Of a DNA stretch of 64,000 bases, positions 45,506 to 57,815 are shown in pieces. Position numbers and translations under genes: made by a program. The notes under the pieces were generated by a model that searched no databases, was not told the DNA's origin, and saw only the letters and a program-made list of their open reading frames with translations. The stretch's first letter is position 1. Every line of letters starts with the position of its first letter. The stretch spans positions 116,221,982-116,285,981 of the forward strand of contig NC_050097.1 in NCBI RefSeq assembly GCF_902167145.1, written 5' to 3'. This stretch comes from Zea mays (taxonomy: Eukaryota > Streptophyta > Magnoliopsida > Poales > Poaceae).

Positions 45506-46600
45506 TTACCCCTTTTTGAATGTCACCAAGTATGGAGTTGACGGGGTGATCTCTTTGAATTGCTTGGTGGACTCTTGGGTGAGGTGGTCTTTGATCTTGA
45601 ATTTCTTGTTCATCCTCCTTTCTTGATCAACTTCATCTCCCCCTTGATCGATGCCTTCTTCTTGAGGTGGTTCACTGTCTTGATCTTGATCCTCTTCTTC
45701 TTGAGCCATTTCCTCATCTTGAGTTGGTGGAGATGCTTGTATGGAAGATGATAGTTGATCTTGTGCTTGTGAAGGCTCTTCAGGCTCTTGTGGGCACACA
45801 TCTCCAATGGACATGTTCCTTAGCGTGATGCACAGAGCCTCTTCATCATCTAACTCATCAAGATCAACTTGCCCTACTTGAGGGCTGTTAGTCTCATCAA
45901 ACACAATGTCACAAGAAACTTCAACTAATCCAGTGGACTTGTTGAAGACTCTATATGCCCTTGTGATTGAGTCATAACTAAGTAAAAAGCCTTCTACTGC
46001 TTTAGGAGCAAATTTTGAATTTCTACCTCTTTTAATAAGAATAAAGCACTTGCTCCCAAAAACTCTAAAATAAGAAACATTGGGCTTTTTACCAGTGAGT
46101 AGTTCATATGATGTTTCTTGAGGATTCGTTGAAGATAGAGTCGGTTGATGGAGTAGCAAGCGGTGTTAATCGCCTCTGCCCAAAACCGATCTGATGTCTT
46201 GTATTCATCAAGCATGGTCCTTGCCATATCCAAAAGAGTTCTATTCTTTCTTTCCACAACACCGTTTTGTTGAGGTGTGTAGGGAGAAGAGAACTCATGC
46301 TTGATGCCCTCCTCCTAAAGAATTCCTTCAATTTGAGAGTTCTTGAACTTTGTTCCATTATAGCTTCTAATCTTCTTGATTCTTAATCCGAACTCATTTT
46401 GAGCCCGTCTCAAGAATTTATTTAATGTCTCTTGGGTTTGTGATTTTTCCTGCAAAAAGAACACCCAAGTGAAGCAAGAATAGTCATTCACAATTACAAG
46501 ACAATACTTACTCCCGTCGATGCTTATGTAGTTGAATAGATCCATGTGGAGTAGTTGAAGCGGCCTCTCGGTCGTCATGATGTTCTTGAGTGGATGATGA
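45506..46600 (-). pseudogene. Sirevirus integrase and integrase-RT linker
   Basis: The core starts with LLHMDLFNYISIDGSKYCLVIVNDYS near 46560 and continues through KNRTLLDMARTML. A copia GKKPNVSYFRVFGSKCF segment and a long acidic Glu/Gln-rich linker (45540-45800) lead to RT. Frameshifts near 46320 and 46110 break the core into three pieces. Confidence 0.8.
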
Positions 46601-46739
46601 ACTCAACCTGCTTCCCTGCTTGACATGCACTGCAAATCCTGTCTTTCTCAAAAAGAACATTGGTTAGTCCTAAAATGTGTTCCACCTTTAGAAGCTTGTG
46701 AAGATTATTCATCCCAACATGAGCAAGTCGGTGATGCTA

Positions 46740-47290
46740 GAGCTAGCCCATGTTAGTCTTAGAAATTAAGTAAGTGTTTAGTTCATCATTGTTATCATTG
46801 AAATCAATTAAATATAGTTGACCATCTAATACTCCCTTAAAAGCTAGTGAATCATCACTTCTTCTAAAGACGGTAACATCAACATCAGTAAATAAACAAT
46901 TGTAGCCCATTTTGCATAATTGAGAAACAGAAAGCAAGTTGTAATCTAGAGAATCTACAACAAAAACATTAAAAATGGAATGGTCAGGAGATATAGCAAT
47001 TTTACCAAATCCTTTTTCCAAACCTTGATTTCCATCCCCGAATGTGATTGCTCTTTGGGGATCATCATTTTTCTCATGAGGAGAACATTCTTTTCTCCCC
47101 TTTAATGTGGTTTGTGCACCCATTGTCGATTATCCAACTTGTTCCGCCTGATGCATAAACCTACAACACAAATTTAGGCCTTGTCCTTAGGTACCCAAAC
47201 GGTCTTGGGTCCTTTCACATTAGAAACAAGCACCTTGGGTACCTAAACACAAGTCTTTAGACTCTTGTGTTTGCCCCCAACATATTTGGC
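46740..47290 (-). pseudogene. Sirevirus protease and its C-terminal extension
   Basis: The aspartic-protease motif DNGCTNH lies at about 47108-47137, with GGTSWII upstream. LDYNLLSVSQLCKMGYNCLF and a DGQLYLIDF segment are typical of copia protease-integrase text. A TAG near 46743 ends the frame before integrase. Confidence 0.75.
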
Positions 47291-48656
47291 AACTACCTTG
47301 TCTGATTTGTTAGCAAGAAACAATGATGCATCAAAGGTTTTAAACGAAATGCTATGTTCATTTGATGCATCAACAATCTTTTTCTGAGGCATCTTAACAT
47401 GAGTTGTATGCCTAGAGCTAGAAGCCTCATTACTGTATATATAAGCATGATGAGCAGCAGGATAAGATTTCTTGCATGAATTCTTCTAATTTTATGCTCA
47501 GGACAGTTTTCAGGATATAAAATGTAACCTTCTCTATCCTGAACCATGGGAGCCTTGCCCTTAACAAAGTTAGGAATCTTGTTTCTATGGGCATTAAGTT
47601 TGATGTTTCTTTGGCTCCCAGGTTGGACGCCAATCCCATCCTTAATGCAAGGGTGTCTTTCATTATAAAACATTATACGAGAAAATTTAAAATTTTCACT
47701 TTCAGGCTCAAGCTCGAAAATTTTAGAATTCAACTTAGCTATGTGATCATTTTGTAATCATAGCAAGGTGATCATTCACAGCATCAACATTAATATCTCT
47801 ACATCTAGTGCAAATAGTAACATGCTCAATGGTAGATGTAGAAACTTTGCAAGCATTCAATTCCTCAATCTTAGCAACTAAACTAACATTTTCAGTTCTA
47901 AGACAAGAAATTGAATCATTTCATGTATTTAGCTCTTTATTCAAGTTTTTGCATTTTCAACTTCAAGAGCAAAAGCATCTTTTAGCTTAACAATTTTTTT
48001 ATTTTTCTTAACGAGCAAGTCCTCTTGGCATTCCAAGATTTCATCCTTCTCGTTAATGGTTTTTAACGATTCATTATTTTTTCCTTTTTGCTCTATGGTA
48101 AGGTTTGCAAAAAGAGAAGACAAATCATCATCCTTTTCACTAGAGCTACCCTCATCATTGGAAATAATATATTTGGGGATATCTCTAGAATGTACCTTCT
48201 TCTTTTTGCTATCCTTGGCCATGAGACACTTGTGGCCGACGTTGGGGAAGAGAAGACCTTTGTTGATGGCGATGTTGGCGGCGTCCTCGTCGGAGGAGTG
48301 GATGGAGCCCTCGTGGGAGTCCCATTCTCATCCTATGTGCGCCTCGCCACCCTTCTTCTTGTTGTAGTATTTCTTCTTTTCCATTTACTTCTTCCCTTTC
48401 TTGTCATCGTCCCTGTCACTATCACTTGTTTATGGACATTTAGCAATGTAGTGACCAGACTTACCACACCGGTAGCAAATCCTCTTGGAGCAGGGTTTGT
48501 ACTCCTTCCCCTTCCTTTGCTTGAGGATTTGCTAGAAGCTCTTAATGATAAGAGCCATTTCGTCGTTGTCAAGCTTGAAGGCATCAATTAGGAGCATATT
48601 TGTTGGTGTAGTCTCTTCCCTCTTTTCTTCCTTTGCCTTGAATGCAACGGGTTGCA
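47291..48656 (-). pseudogene. Sirevirus gag with CCHC knuckle, 5' truncated
   Basis: Minus-strand zinc knuckle CYRCGKSGHYIAKC at 48436-48477. Upstream is a gag segment (LLIDAFKLDNDEMALIIKSF), downstream a Lys/Glu-rich coiled region (MAKDSKKKKVHSRD, 48222 onward). The N-terminus is lost at 48656 where the C-family LTR fragment begins. Several frameshifts and stops. Confidence 0.75.
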
Positions 48657-48772
48657 TGTCACATCCGGATTTAAGGGACAAAGCCGGGTGCATATCATAT
48701 ATGCGCCAACGAAGACAACACATATAATAACAGAGTGTATAGAGATAAATGTCACAATATCATCATAGTACT
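48657..48772 (-). mobile_element. C2: U5 end of another C-family LTR, cut by element E
   Basis: Matches the outermost ~115 bases of C (29087 onward), starting TGTCACATCCGG, with a few substitutions. It is inserted into Sirevirus gag after TTGCA (48652-48656). The rest is displaced by E at 48773 and not in the window. The preceding GTACT (48768-48772) is E's likely left target duplication. Confidence 0.8.
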
Positions 48773-50073
48773 TGTAACACCCCTGGTGTTACTGCCACCA
48801 AATTTGAGCATAACATCATAAGCATTGGAATATCATGTGCTTGTCACACCTAGAGTGCATTCACTAGGCAAAAATTTCAAACAAGTTGTATTGATATGAC
48901 ATTTTATGGGTGAAACCCTAGGATACAGTACTTAACCCTAAACTGGGCTCAGAAGAATAAACAAAGCTTAAATAAGAGAAAACTTCAAGACTTAGTTGAA
49001 ATGATCATAAAATATCACCATGGATGGACTTGAGTAGCATCCAAACCCTATAAGTACCAAAAATCCTAAATAGACCCCTGGAGAACCCTAGACGAAAACC
49101 CTAGAGGGTTATCTGTAAAAGTGTGCACATTTTGGACCTAAGTGCAAAAATCAAGGAAATAAGGTATCTTAGGTCATATGGTTCACATATTTGGAGATTT
49201 GCAAATGAAACCCTAAGTTTTGGGCTTATTTGCAAAAAGCCACATTTGTGCTCCAATGCTTAAGTTTGAATTTTAGTGGTATAGGGTCAACTTTGAAGCC
49301 CTATATCTTCCAAATTATGAAGATTTTGCCCTACGTCAACACATCAAGTTTGAAGAGCTATAAAAGGAGGACAACTTTGCTATAGGGATTATGCCTTGGT
49401 GACATGAAATGTTTTGAGATAATTAGGCTCAAAGATGGGCTGTCAGACTGCCCTAAGTCTAAATTCAGGCAGACAGTGAGATTGGATAAACTTTGGGTTC
49501 AATTTTAAGTAGGATGTAGTGACATTTTGTGGGTGCACAATGTAGCAAAGTTAGAGCTGGTCTATTAGGATATAACTTTGTTGCAGAGCATTGGTCTAGT
49601 TGCCATATAAAATTGAGAGGAAATTCGCCCCAAAGCTGGTCTGTCAGACTGACTGATGAAGCGTCTGATGGTACATTGATCTGAACTTGAGCTCTGGTTC
49701 AGCCCCCCTCATCGCCGGCGGCCTTTGCGCCCGGATTCGCGCCGGCCGTCGCGATTCGTGCCTTGGGCGAGTGGATTTTGCTCACCGTGAAAAGATCTCG
49801 TCGCGGATGGGTTCGAGTTATTGTGGCCTCGCTGTCCCCGACCCCTTGCACCGACGACGTGGCTTTACGGCCGTCACTAGAGTTGGCGTCCTTCACCACG
49901 ATCGTGCCACGCCCCAAGCCTTTAACCATGTCGCTACTAGCCGCACCAGCTCACCGATAACCGTCGTAGCTCCTCAACCAGTGAGTGCCACGGTAAAACG
50001 CGCTGGTGACTCACCCCTTCTTTCCGGCCACCGCGTGTCTTCACCAAATTCACTGGCCACCGCTTAGCGCCAC

Positions 50074-50080
50074 TATAAAT
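50074..50080 (+). promoter_or_regulatory. TATA box in LTR of E
   Basis: CTATAAATTG in a GC-rich setting, about 1.3 kb into the LTR. Inferred. Confidence 0.4.
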
Positions 50081-51697
50081 TGACGGCACGGTCTGCTGCG
50101 TTGGGTCATCACCAAGCCTGAGCACCCGCTCCTGCCGCCGATTAGTCACCACAACTCTCCAATTTCCCGTTCCCCCAATTCTGTTTCCACTGTCGTGGTA
50201 GAGCCCTCACCGTGGTCAATGAATCCCAGGTCTGTTCATGCACCCCGCTGTCTTGTTTCAACATCCTTGGGTTCTCCTGATGCTTCCCGACCCTGCCAAT
50301 TGGACTAGGACCCCTTAGATCGTCAGGAATGCGCTTGATTGCCCGTAGTGCCCGCTGTCACCGTGGACAAAGTGTGTTAGAGCGTCGTTGGTGAAATTAG
50401 TTGAGGGGAAACTCTTGTTAGGGTTTGAATTCGGTCTCAGCCATAGTAGAGCACCGGTCGTTGCGTGAATCGGCCGGTACAAGCTCGTCGGAGTTTGGTT
50501 CCCCGCCGTTCGCCGTCGTGGACTGGGGATTGTGAAGAGAGGAAAGCGCAAGGGTGTTTCTGCAAGTGTCAGCGAGACAGAGGAATAGTGGGAGGGACTC
50601 TTTAAAGAATTTCATAACGTCAGGGCTCTCTGTGCAAAACCGACAGTGCGGGCGCGCTTTCGCCAGTGAATGGGCCGACCCAGGCCAGTTTCAGCCCAAT
50701 CCTATAGCATGTTTTCCTTTTTCTTTTTCTTCTAGATTTGAGAATTCCCAGAAAATTATAGAAAAATGCTAAAAATACTAGACCAATTTTGCTAGGCTTC
50801 TAATTTCCTATAGTATTTAATAAAAATAGTTTCATGATTTTTAGTTCCAATAGGGAATTAAGGGACATTTAAAACAAGCAAAAACCATACTTCTGGAATT
50901 TTACGGAATAATTAATAATTCCAAAATTCACCAAACTTTTTAGGTAAACTTTAAATATTATTTAGAAGCCTTGGGTAAAGTTAGGTATGATTTGGACCAT
51001 ATTTGATACTTAGAACCCAAAACCCTAGCCCCCTGCCCTATGAACCTCACTTTAGACTCTGAAAACCCTAGTTTCTCGGAGATCTGTGAAGGAAAGTTAT
51101 ATTCAATACATTAGATAATAAACTTTTATTATCTTTGAATTTTCATGAGCATTACATGAGCATTCATGATTATATATGGTTATATCTAGAAAACGAGGAG
51201 GAAATAGAAGTTGAAGAAGCGAGGACTTCACCACCACCACCTGAAGAACCTCAGGCAGGAAACTGCTTTTACTTTGATATCTGCGGGACAGAGCCTGATT
51301 CACCTATCACACAAGGCAAGCCCCGGTGCATTTGCCACCTCCTTGCTGTTTTAAAATCTTTCTCACTTACTTGATGCATTAGGTGATAGGAGTTGTGTGC
51401 TAAACCAGTTGCTGCATTTCCTTCCTTGGATTTGATTACTTCTCCTGAATCCCTGATTTACAACAAGGTTTTTCTTATGCTTAGCTTTGCTCTAGAAAAC
51501 AAAATGTTTTGTTTTCACAAAAGATGGTGCTTCAAAGTGGGTGGGATGTTTTGAAAAATAAAACTTGATGGTGGATCCATCATGGCCATGATGGGTTCAG
51601 CATCGGAAAAGACGTACCTCTGCGAGGTACCAAACTTTGGGTTTCAAATTATAAAGCTGAGACCAGGCGGGTGACTTGCACGAGAAGAGAGTCTCGG

Positions 51698-51702
51698 TGT
51701 AG
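51698..51702 (+). repeat. target-site duplication, left of element F
   Basis: TGTAG, identical to 57811-57815. Confidence 0.9.
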
Positions 51703-53526
51703 TGTAACACCCCGGGATCCACAAACACCCCAGAATGCTACTAAACTACACATCTGACATTCATATATAAAATTTCGGCAGCATCTCCTTTGAAAAATTG
51801 CATAAACGAGGGCAATAGTGAATAAACATATATCATGACAAAGACATAGTAAGCATTATTAATCTGCTAGCAAAGGGAAGTTAAACATAACGACATGAAC
51901 TGAATTAACCAATGCCCACGATTAGAAAAAACAAACATCTATATCGAGTTTCTAATTAAATCATGGCTGCAACTGGGCAGCGTTATTATAATAGTGAAGG
52001 TGGACGTGCTGCTACTTTTCTCATTCCCAACATGAATCAAGTACCTGCGTTGAGTAATGCAAGAGTGAGATGATACATTGCAGCAAGCAAATTGTTTTGA
52101 CGAGATATTTAAACCACAAATTGAATTAAACAACATTTTAAAGGAATCACAATTGAGATCAGAAATACTTGTAGATATAGAACTCAATAGTCCCAATATA
52201 ACCAATACCATCTCATTTCCTCGAACAACCACAATAGGTTGTATAACACTCCCCTGCGTCAACAATACCTACAGATATCACTTCATTGTATGCATAGGAA
52301 TGCAATGTGTAGGTCCTCTAACCTCATACCTCTGAGAGTATAAAACCACATCATCTGCTAATATCACTTCAATGAATGCATATGAATGCAATGCATATGT
52401 CCTCTGCCTTCATACCTCTAAGGGTATGAAGCCGCATCGTACCCCTCCTCGAGCAACGTACGATGCTAAGTTGTACCGGTACGGTCGGACCATAGGTCAC
52501 GACCAAACTTCAGATGCAAATGAATCATGCAATGCATATGACATGCTGCATTTATCAATATACTTCACTTCCTTCAGATACAATACAAACCTCAAATAAT
52601 ACTTCATCTTCGTTCAGGGGTGTAAATTAATCTCATTGGTGATACTCGAACCATAATCATCATCCATATATGATAGATCATCAATATAATACAGTCAAGT
52701 AAAACATCATCATAGAGTTCAATTATGAAAGAATCCAATAATTCTGAATATTAGAGTGTAGGCGATAGAAATAATAGGTCAAAACGGTAGCAACCACCGC
52801 TACAGATTCTGCATAGAATTATGAGACAGAAAAACTGCTATAATCAAACCGCAATAACTTTCTGATCTGATGTCCGATTGAGGTGTTCTTCGTGGCCACG
52901 GAAAGATCTACAAATTATCTACGACTCATAGATAGACTTCTTATTTTTTTGAGGCCACTAAGACCACAGAAAACTGGCATGAACAGAAACTGTCGAATCT
53001 GCCATTCTGCAGAAACTAAATTTGAGATCAAAATCTAACCCCCACATCCAATCCAACGAAATTGCAGCACAATTACCAAAAGGAAAATAATATCACCTTG
53101 GACTCCTTTTCTTTCTTTCTTCTTCCTCCCACCAATTCACCAATGGAGAATGCAGCACACCAAAGGAGCAACCATGGGGGCGGCTAGGGTTTAAAGGGAA
53201 GTGGGTGCAACACCTTGGGGAGGAGAGGAGCGGCTGCAATGGGGAAGAAGGGGGGGGCGGCTGCTGCTATGAGGGAAGGGGAGGGGTGGCTAGGGTTTTT
53301 GAGAAGAGGAGGGAGCGATGCCCCCGATGTCCTTGATGCGAAACCGACGGCTCACAACCAAATACCCCATCCATGCCCCGATTTAGACAATTGAATACTC
53401 AAATGATATCGTTTAAATGAGATCTTCACATCTGCGGACTCCGAACTTCCAACGGCCCACAACCATTTTCCCACATCCACGCACCGAAGATCAACTTTTG
53501 GTCAACAATTTTTTTGGGATATTACA
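51703..53526 (-). repeat. 3' LTR of F (with 0.7-kb deletion)
   Basis: 1824 bases. Matches 55252-57810 except that about 705 bases present at 56356-57060 are absent at 52805, with a shared AC at the break. Confidence 0.9.
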
Positions 53527-53530
53527 CTCT

Positions 53531-53540
53531 ACCCCCTTAA
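53531..53540 (-). promoter_or_regulatory. polypurine tract of F
   Basis: TTAAGGGGGT on the element strand, four bases from the LTR. Confidence 0.75.
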
Positions 53541-53543
53541 AAA

Positions 53544-53561
53544 GAATTCGTCCTCGAATTC
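53544..53561 (-). promoter_or_regulatory. AGGA-loop hairpin before the polypurine tract of F
   Basis: Arms GAATTCG and CGAATTC enclose AGGA on the element strand, 17 bases from the LTR. The arm sequence differs from A and B but pairs perfectly. Confidence 0.7.
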
Positions 53562-55237
53562 GACCACTCCCAGCAAAACATCCAAGGTACCCCAAATAGC
53601 ACCACCATTCAAAACATGGGTCCATTATTGGTATTAATCAACACAAGAACTTCTACCTCGGACTAATTGTCTAAGGAAGCTACACAACCTGACAACAAGT
53701 ATGAAACAACATGCAATGAAGCTCAAAGCAAGTCATAGATGCAATCAACACTACGATTTCACAACATCGAATTTGGATGCAGCCATACATCAGCATCAAT
53801 GTCTTAAAACGACACTCTTTTATGAAGGGGTAATATGCACTAAGCACAACCCTTACCAACTTCAACAATTCATTTTAATTAAATGGTGAAACATCCACAC
53901 CAGATGAACATATAAGAAGATCAAACACCTCACCTCACAGCACCATAAAACAAGTAGTTCTATTGAATCAAAACTCCTAATCTTCCTAAACCCTGTTCTT
54001 GTCATCATGAAAAGATAATCATGTAATCTAACATTCTTTGCACCCCAAAAAGGGCAAAAGTCTACAGAACTAATGGAGCAATAAAGCCGACAAGAAGCCA
54101 ATAACATTTTGCGCAGCACAGTTCATCGATGAAATACCAAAAACTCCACAAAGAGCATTGACAGCACAACAACAACACAATACTTGCTTAACCAATGTCG
54201 CTATACTTCATTCAACAACTCAATTAAGAAAAATATCCAAACTAGTAAGATTAACCTACACATAATATAAGTCTTCATCTACTGTAGTTCAGAAACTTAC
54301 ATTTCATTCTATCATACGATGCACTCAAAGTACCAGACATACGAGGTCAATAATAACCCCTTAATCCTTCACACATTTGACAAACATCTCAAGTTGAGGT
54401 AAAAACCACATCATTTAGGAATAGGTGACTAACCACACACTACCAACTCTAGGCTAGGCAATGACTTCATTCAAACCAATAGATAGGTGGTCCAACAATG
54501 GCTCCACAAGCATGCATCGGGGAGAGAACCATCTGATCCTCAACGTATTAATACATAATCAATGGATCAAGAAAAACAAAGATTTATTCTACAACTAGCA
54601 TGACTAACATGCAACCACTTTAAACCACCTCTAGGCTTTGTGGCTACTAAAACACACAATAGAAGAGAGACATGTAAGCCATTCTGGCTATGAAAAGACT
54701 TCCCCCAAAATCCATATAAAAGACCAATATTCATTTCTTTCAGAACTGGTTTCTCGACATAAACATTCATTCTTTACAAAGATAGTTGGAGCTATCCACC
54801 AACCACTCAACAACTTAAATTCAAATTGATGATTACCTTGTACCCCAAAAACACGCAATTCACACTCCTCTTAGAAACATCCTCAATCAAGCATATATAA
54901 CAATATTATTGTAATAAAACTCACCCATGAAAAACATGGTGAAAACAACATAGGCATACTTGTATATCACAAGCATAGTAACAACTTCAATCTCACAAAT
55001 GACCAGCGATATGAACTGCATTAATAAAACAATATCAAAATTTCAGAAATAAATTATATCAAGCATTAAGCCATAAACAACTTACCACATCACCGTAAAG
55101 GAATGGGGAGGGGTGAAATTATTGTCATCTGCACTTCAAAGACACTAATATATATCAAAGATACATGAACCCATACCCTTCCTATATGTGCAAGTGTGTC
55201 AAATTTATCTTCAAATTGCCAAGAATCTAAAGCCTAA

Positions 55238-55250
55238 GCTTTGATACCAA
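55238..55250 (-). promoter_or_regulatory. primer-binding site of F
   Basis: Element-strand TTGGTATCAAAGC just past the LTR, close to the initiator-methionine type. Confidence 0.8.
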
Positions 55251-55251
55251 C

Positions 55252-57810
55252 TGTAACACCCCGGGATCCACAAACACCTCGGAATGCTACTAAACTACAC
55301 ATCTGACATTCATATATAAAATTTCGGCAGCATCTCCTTTGAAAAATTGCATAAACGAGGGGAAATAGTGAATAAACATATATCATGACAAAAAACATAC
55401 TAAGCGTTTTTAATCTGCTAGCAAAGGGAAGTTAAACATAACAACATGAATTGAATTAACCAATGCCCACGATTAGAAAAAAACAAACATCATTTGACAT
55501 TGAGTTTCTAATTAAATCATGGCTGCAACTGGGCAGCATTATTATAATAGTGAAGGTGGACATGCTGCTACTTCTCTCATTCCCAACATGAATCAAGTAC
55601 CTGCATTGAGTAATGCAAGAGTGAGATGATACATCGCAACAAGCAAATTGTTTTGACAAGATATTTAAACCACAAATTGAATTAAACAACATTTAAAGGA
55701 ATCACAATTGAGATCAGAAATACTTGTAGATATAGAACTCAATAGTCCCATATAACCAATACCATCTCATTTCCTCGAATAACCACAATAGGTTGTATAA
55801 CACTTCCCTGCATCAACAATACCTGTAGATATCACTTCAATGTATGCATAGGAATGAAATGTGTAAGTCCTCTAACCTCATACCTCTGAGAGTATAAAAC
55901 CACATCATCTGCTAATATCACTTCAATGAATGCATATAAATGCAATGCATATGTCCTCTGCCTTCATACCTCTAAGGGTATGAAGCCGCATCGTACCCCT
56001 CCTCGGGCAACGTACGATGCTAAGTTGTACAGGTACGGTCGGACCATAGGTCACGACCAAACTTCAGATGCAAATGAATCATGCAATGCATATGGCATGC
56101 TGCATTTATCAATATACTTCACTTCCTTCAGATACAATACAAACCTCAAATAATACTTCATCTTCGTTCAGGGGTGTAAATTAATCTCATGGGTCATACT
56201 CGAACATTAATCATCATCCATATATGATAGATCATCAATATAATACAATCAAGTAAAACATCATCATAGAGTTCAATTATGAAAGAATCCAATAATTCTG
56301 AATATTAGAGTGTAGGCGATAGAAATAACAGGTCAAAACCGTAGCAACCACCGCTACATTCACTTGCCTTCATCGAAGAAGAAAAATGTACTAGGCATGA
56401 TCCAGAGTGTAGCCACCTGCTAGCGGATATAAAACTTAGTACAAATATTTCACAAACATTTGCCAACAATCAACAAATTGCTCCTACACTTGAAACCAAG
56501 ACTCGGTGGAAAGACTCCCACCCTGAACCACATGCCAAACAGCAGCAGCGCTGTTTGTTAATTTTGTATCTTTAAAATTATAAAAGTGATGACATCAAAC
56601 AAATACTCTAGGAGTATCTACACAAAATACTCTACAACTTTGGTATTCAATGGATAATTAAATTCTTCCATCTATAAGTTCTAAAACATTTGATAAGATA
56701 ACTAACTGAATCTGTTTCAGTCAGCAGCATAGTTAACTTCGAAATTCGATATCTCACAAACTACTCAACCAAAAATCATGAAATTCTACTAGCAGTAAGA
56801 ACTTGTATCCCTCTAAAGAAGTCCCTATAGTTGGAAGAGCCAATTCGGCCATTTACCTAACAAAACCTACCAGTGAACAGATCCGATCATTTTTGTTAGG
56901 CAAACAGGAACAGCCACAGTAAAACAAACATAACTGGAGTTTCATAATTCATATGAATGCAATCTTTAACAATCTGGAAAGCTTATGAAATTATCTACAA
57001 CTTTTCTTGCAAACTCAAGGTTTAATTCTATTGATAATATTGCCTAAATCTGAAGAGAACAGATTCTGCATAGAATTATGAGACAGAAAAACTGCTATAA
57101 TCAAACTGCAATAACTTTATGATCTGATGTCCGATTGAGGTGTTCTTCGTGGCCACGGAAAGATCCACAAATTATCTACGACTCATATATAGACTTTTTT
57201 ATTTTTTTGAGGCCACTAAGACCACGGAAAACTGGCATGAACAGAAACTGTCGAATCTGCCATTCTGCAGAAACTAAATTCGAGATGAAAATCTAATCCC
57301 CCCATCCAATCCAACGAAATTGCAGCACAATTACCAAAAGGAAAATAATATCACCTTGGACTCCTTTTCTTTCTTTCTTCTTCCTCCCACCAATCCACCA
57401 ATGGAGAATGCAGCACACCAAAGGAGGAACCATGGGGGCGGCTAGGGTTTAGAGGGAAGTGGGTGCAACACCTTGGGGAGGAGAGGAGCGGCTGCAATGG
57501 GGAAGAAGGGGGATGCTACAAAAATGAGGGAAGGTGGGGGTGGCTGCTGCTATGAGGGAAGGGGAGGGGCGGCTAGGGTTTTTGAGAAGAGGAGGGAGCG
57601 ATGCCCCCGATGCCCTTGATGTGAAACCGACGACTCACAACCAAATCCCCCATCCATGCCCCGATTTAGACAAATGAATACTCAAATGATATCGTTTAAA
57701 TGAGATCTTCACATCTGCGGACTCCGAACTTCCAACGGCCCACAACCATTTTCCCACATCCACGCACCGAAGATCAACTCTTGGTCAACAATTTTTTTTG
57801 GGATATTACA
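55252..57810 (-). repeat. 5' LTR of F
   Basis: 2559 bases, the complete copy. Starts TGTAACACCCCGGGATCC and ends GGGATATTACA on the plus strand. Confidence 0.9.
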
Positions 57811-57815
57811 TGTAG
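57811..57815 (+). repeat. target-site duplication, right of element F
   Basis: TGTAG, matching 51698-51702. Confidence 0.9.

Larger units (their letters stand above)
37668..48656 (-). mobile_element. S: Ty1/copia Sirevirus-like element, 5' end not in window
   Basis: In element order from the right: gag (cut at 48656), protease, integrase, RT, RNase H, a noncoding 3' region with polypurine stretches, and the 3' LTR (37668-38951). The domain order PR-INT-RT-RH identifies copia. LTR palindromes and multiple polypurine-like tracts point to Sirevirus. Interrupted by D and truncated on the 5' side by C2/E. Confidence 0.87.
48773..51702 (+). repeat. 5' LTR of E, first part
   Basis: TGTAACACCCCTGGTGTTAC start. 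A GC-rich island with chance ORFs lies at about 49690-50600. A TATAAAT at 50074-50080 is a plausible promoter. With 57816-58899 the LTR totals about 4.0 kb. Confidence 0.8.
53527..55251 (-). other. noncoding interior of F
   Basis: 1725 bases of AC-rich/AT-rich text. Frames are short and match no retroelement protein. It is close in length to the interior of B (1752 bases). Confidence 0.75.
51703..57810 (-). mobile_element. F: non-autonomous LARD-like element inside the LTR of E
   Basis: Minus-strand element: 5' LTR 55252-57810, primer-binding site 55238-55250, interior 53527-55251 without pol, polypurine tract and hairpin, 3' LTR 51703-53526. LTRs read TGTAATATCC...GGGTGTTACA on the element strand. 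Perfect TGTAG duplication. Confidence 0.92.

Noticed and set aside
48088..48591. 167-codon plus-strand ORF
   Set aside because: Antisense shadow of Sirevirus gag, including its CCHC knuckle.
49687..50067. 126-codon ORF in the LTR of E as a possible host exon
   Set aside because: Translation is composition-driven, frames on both strands are open, and no splice structure or domain is visible. Captured host DNA remains possible but unsupported.
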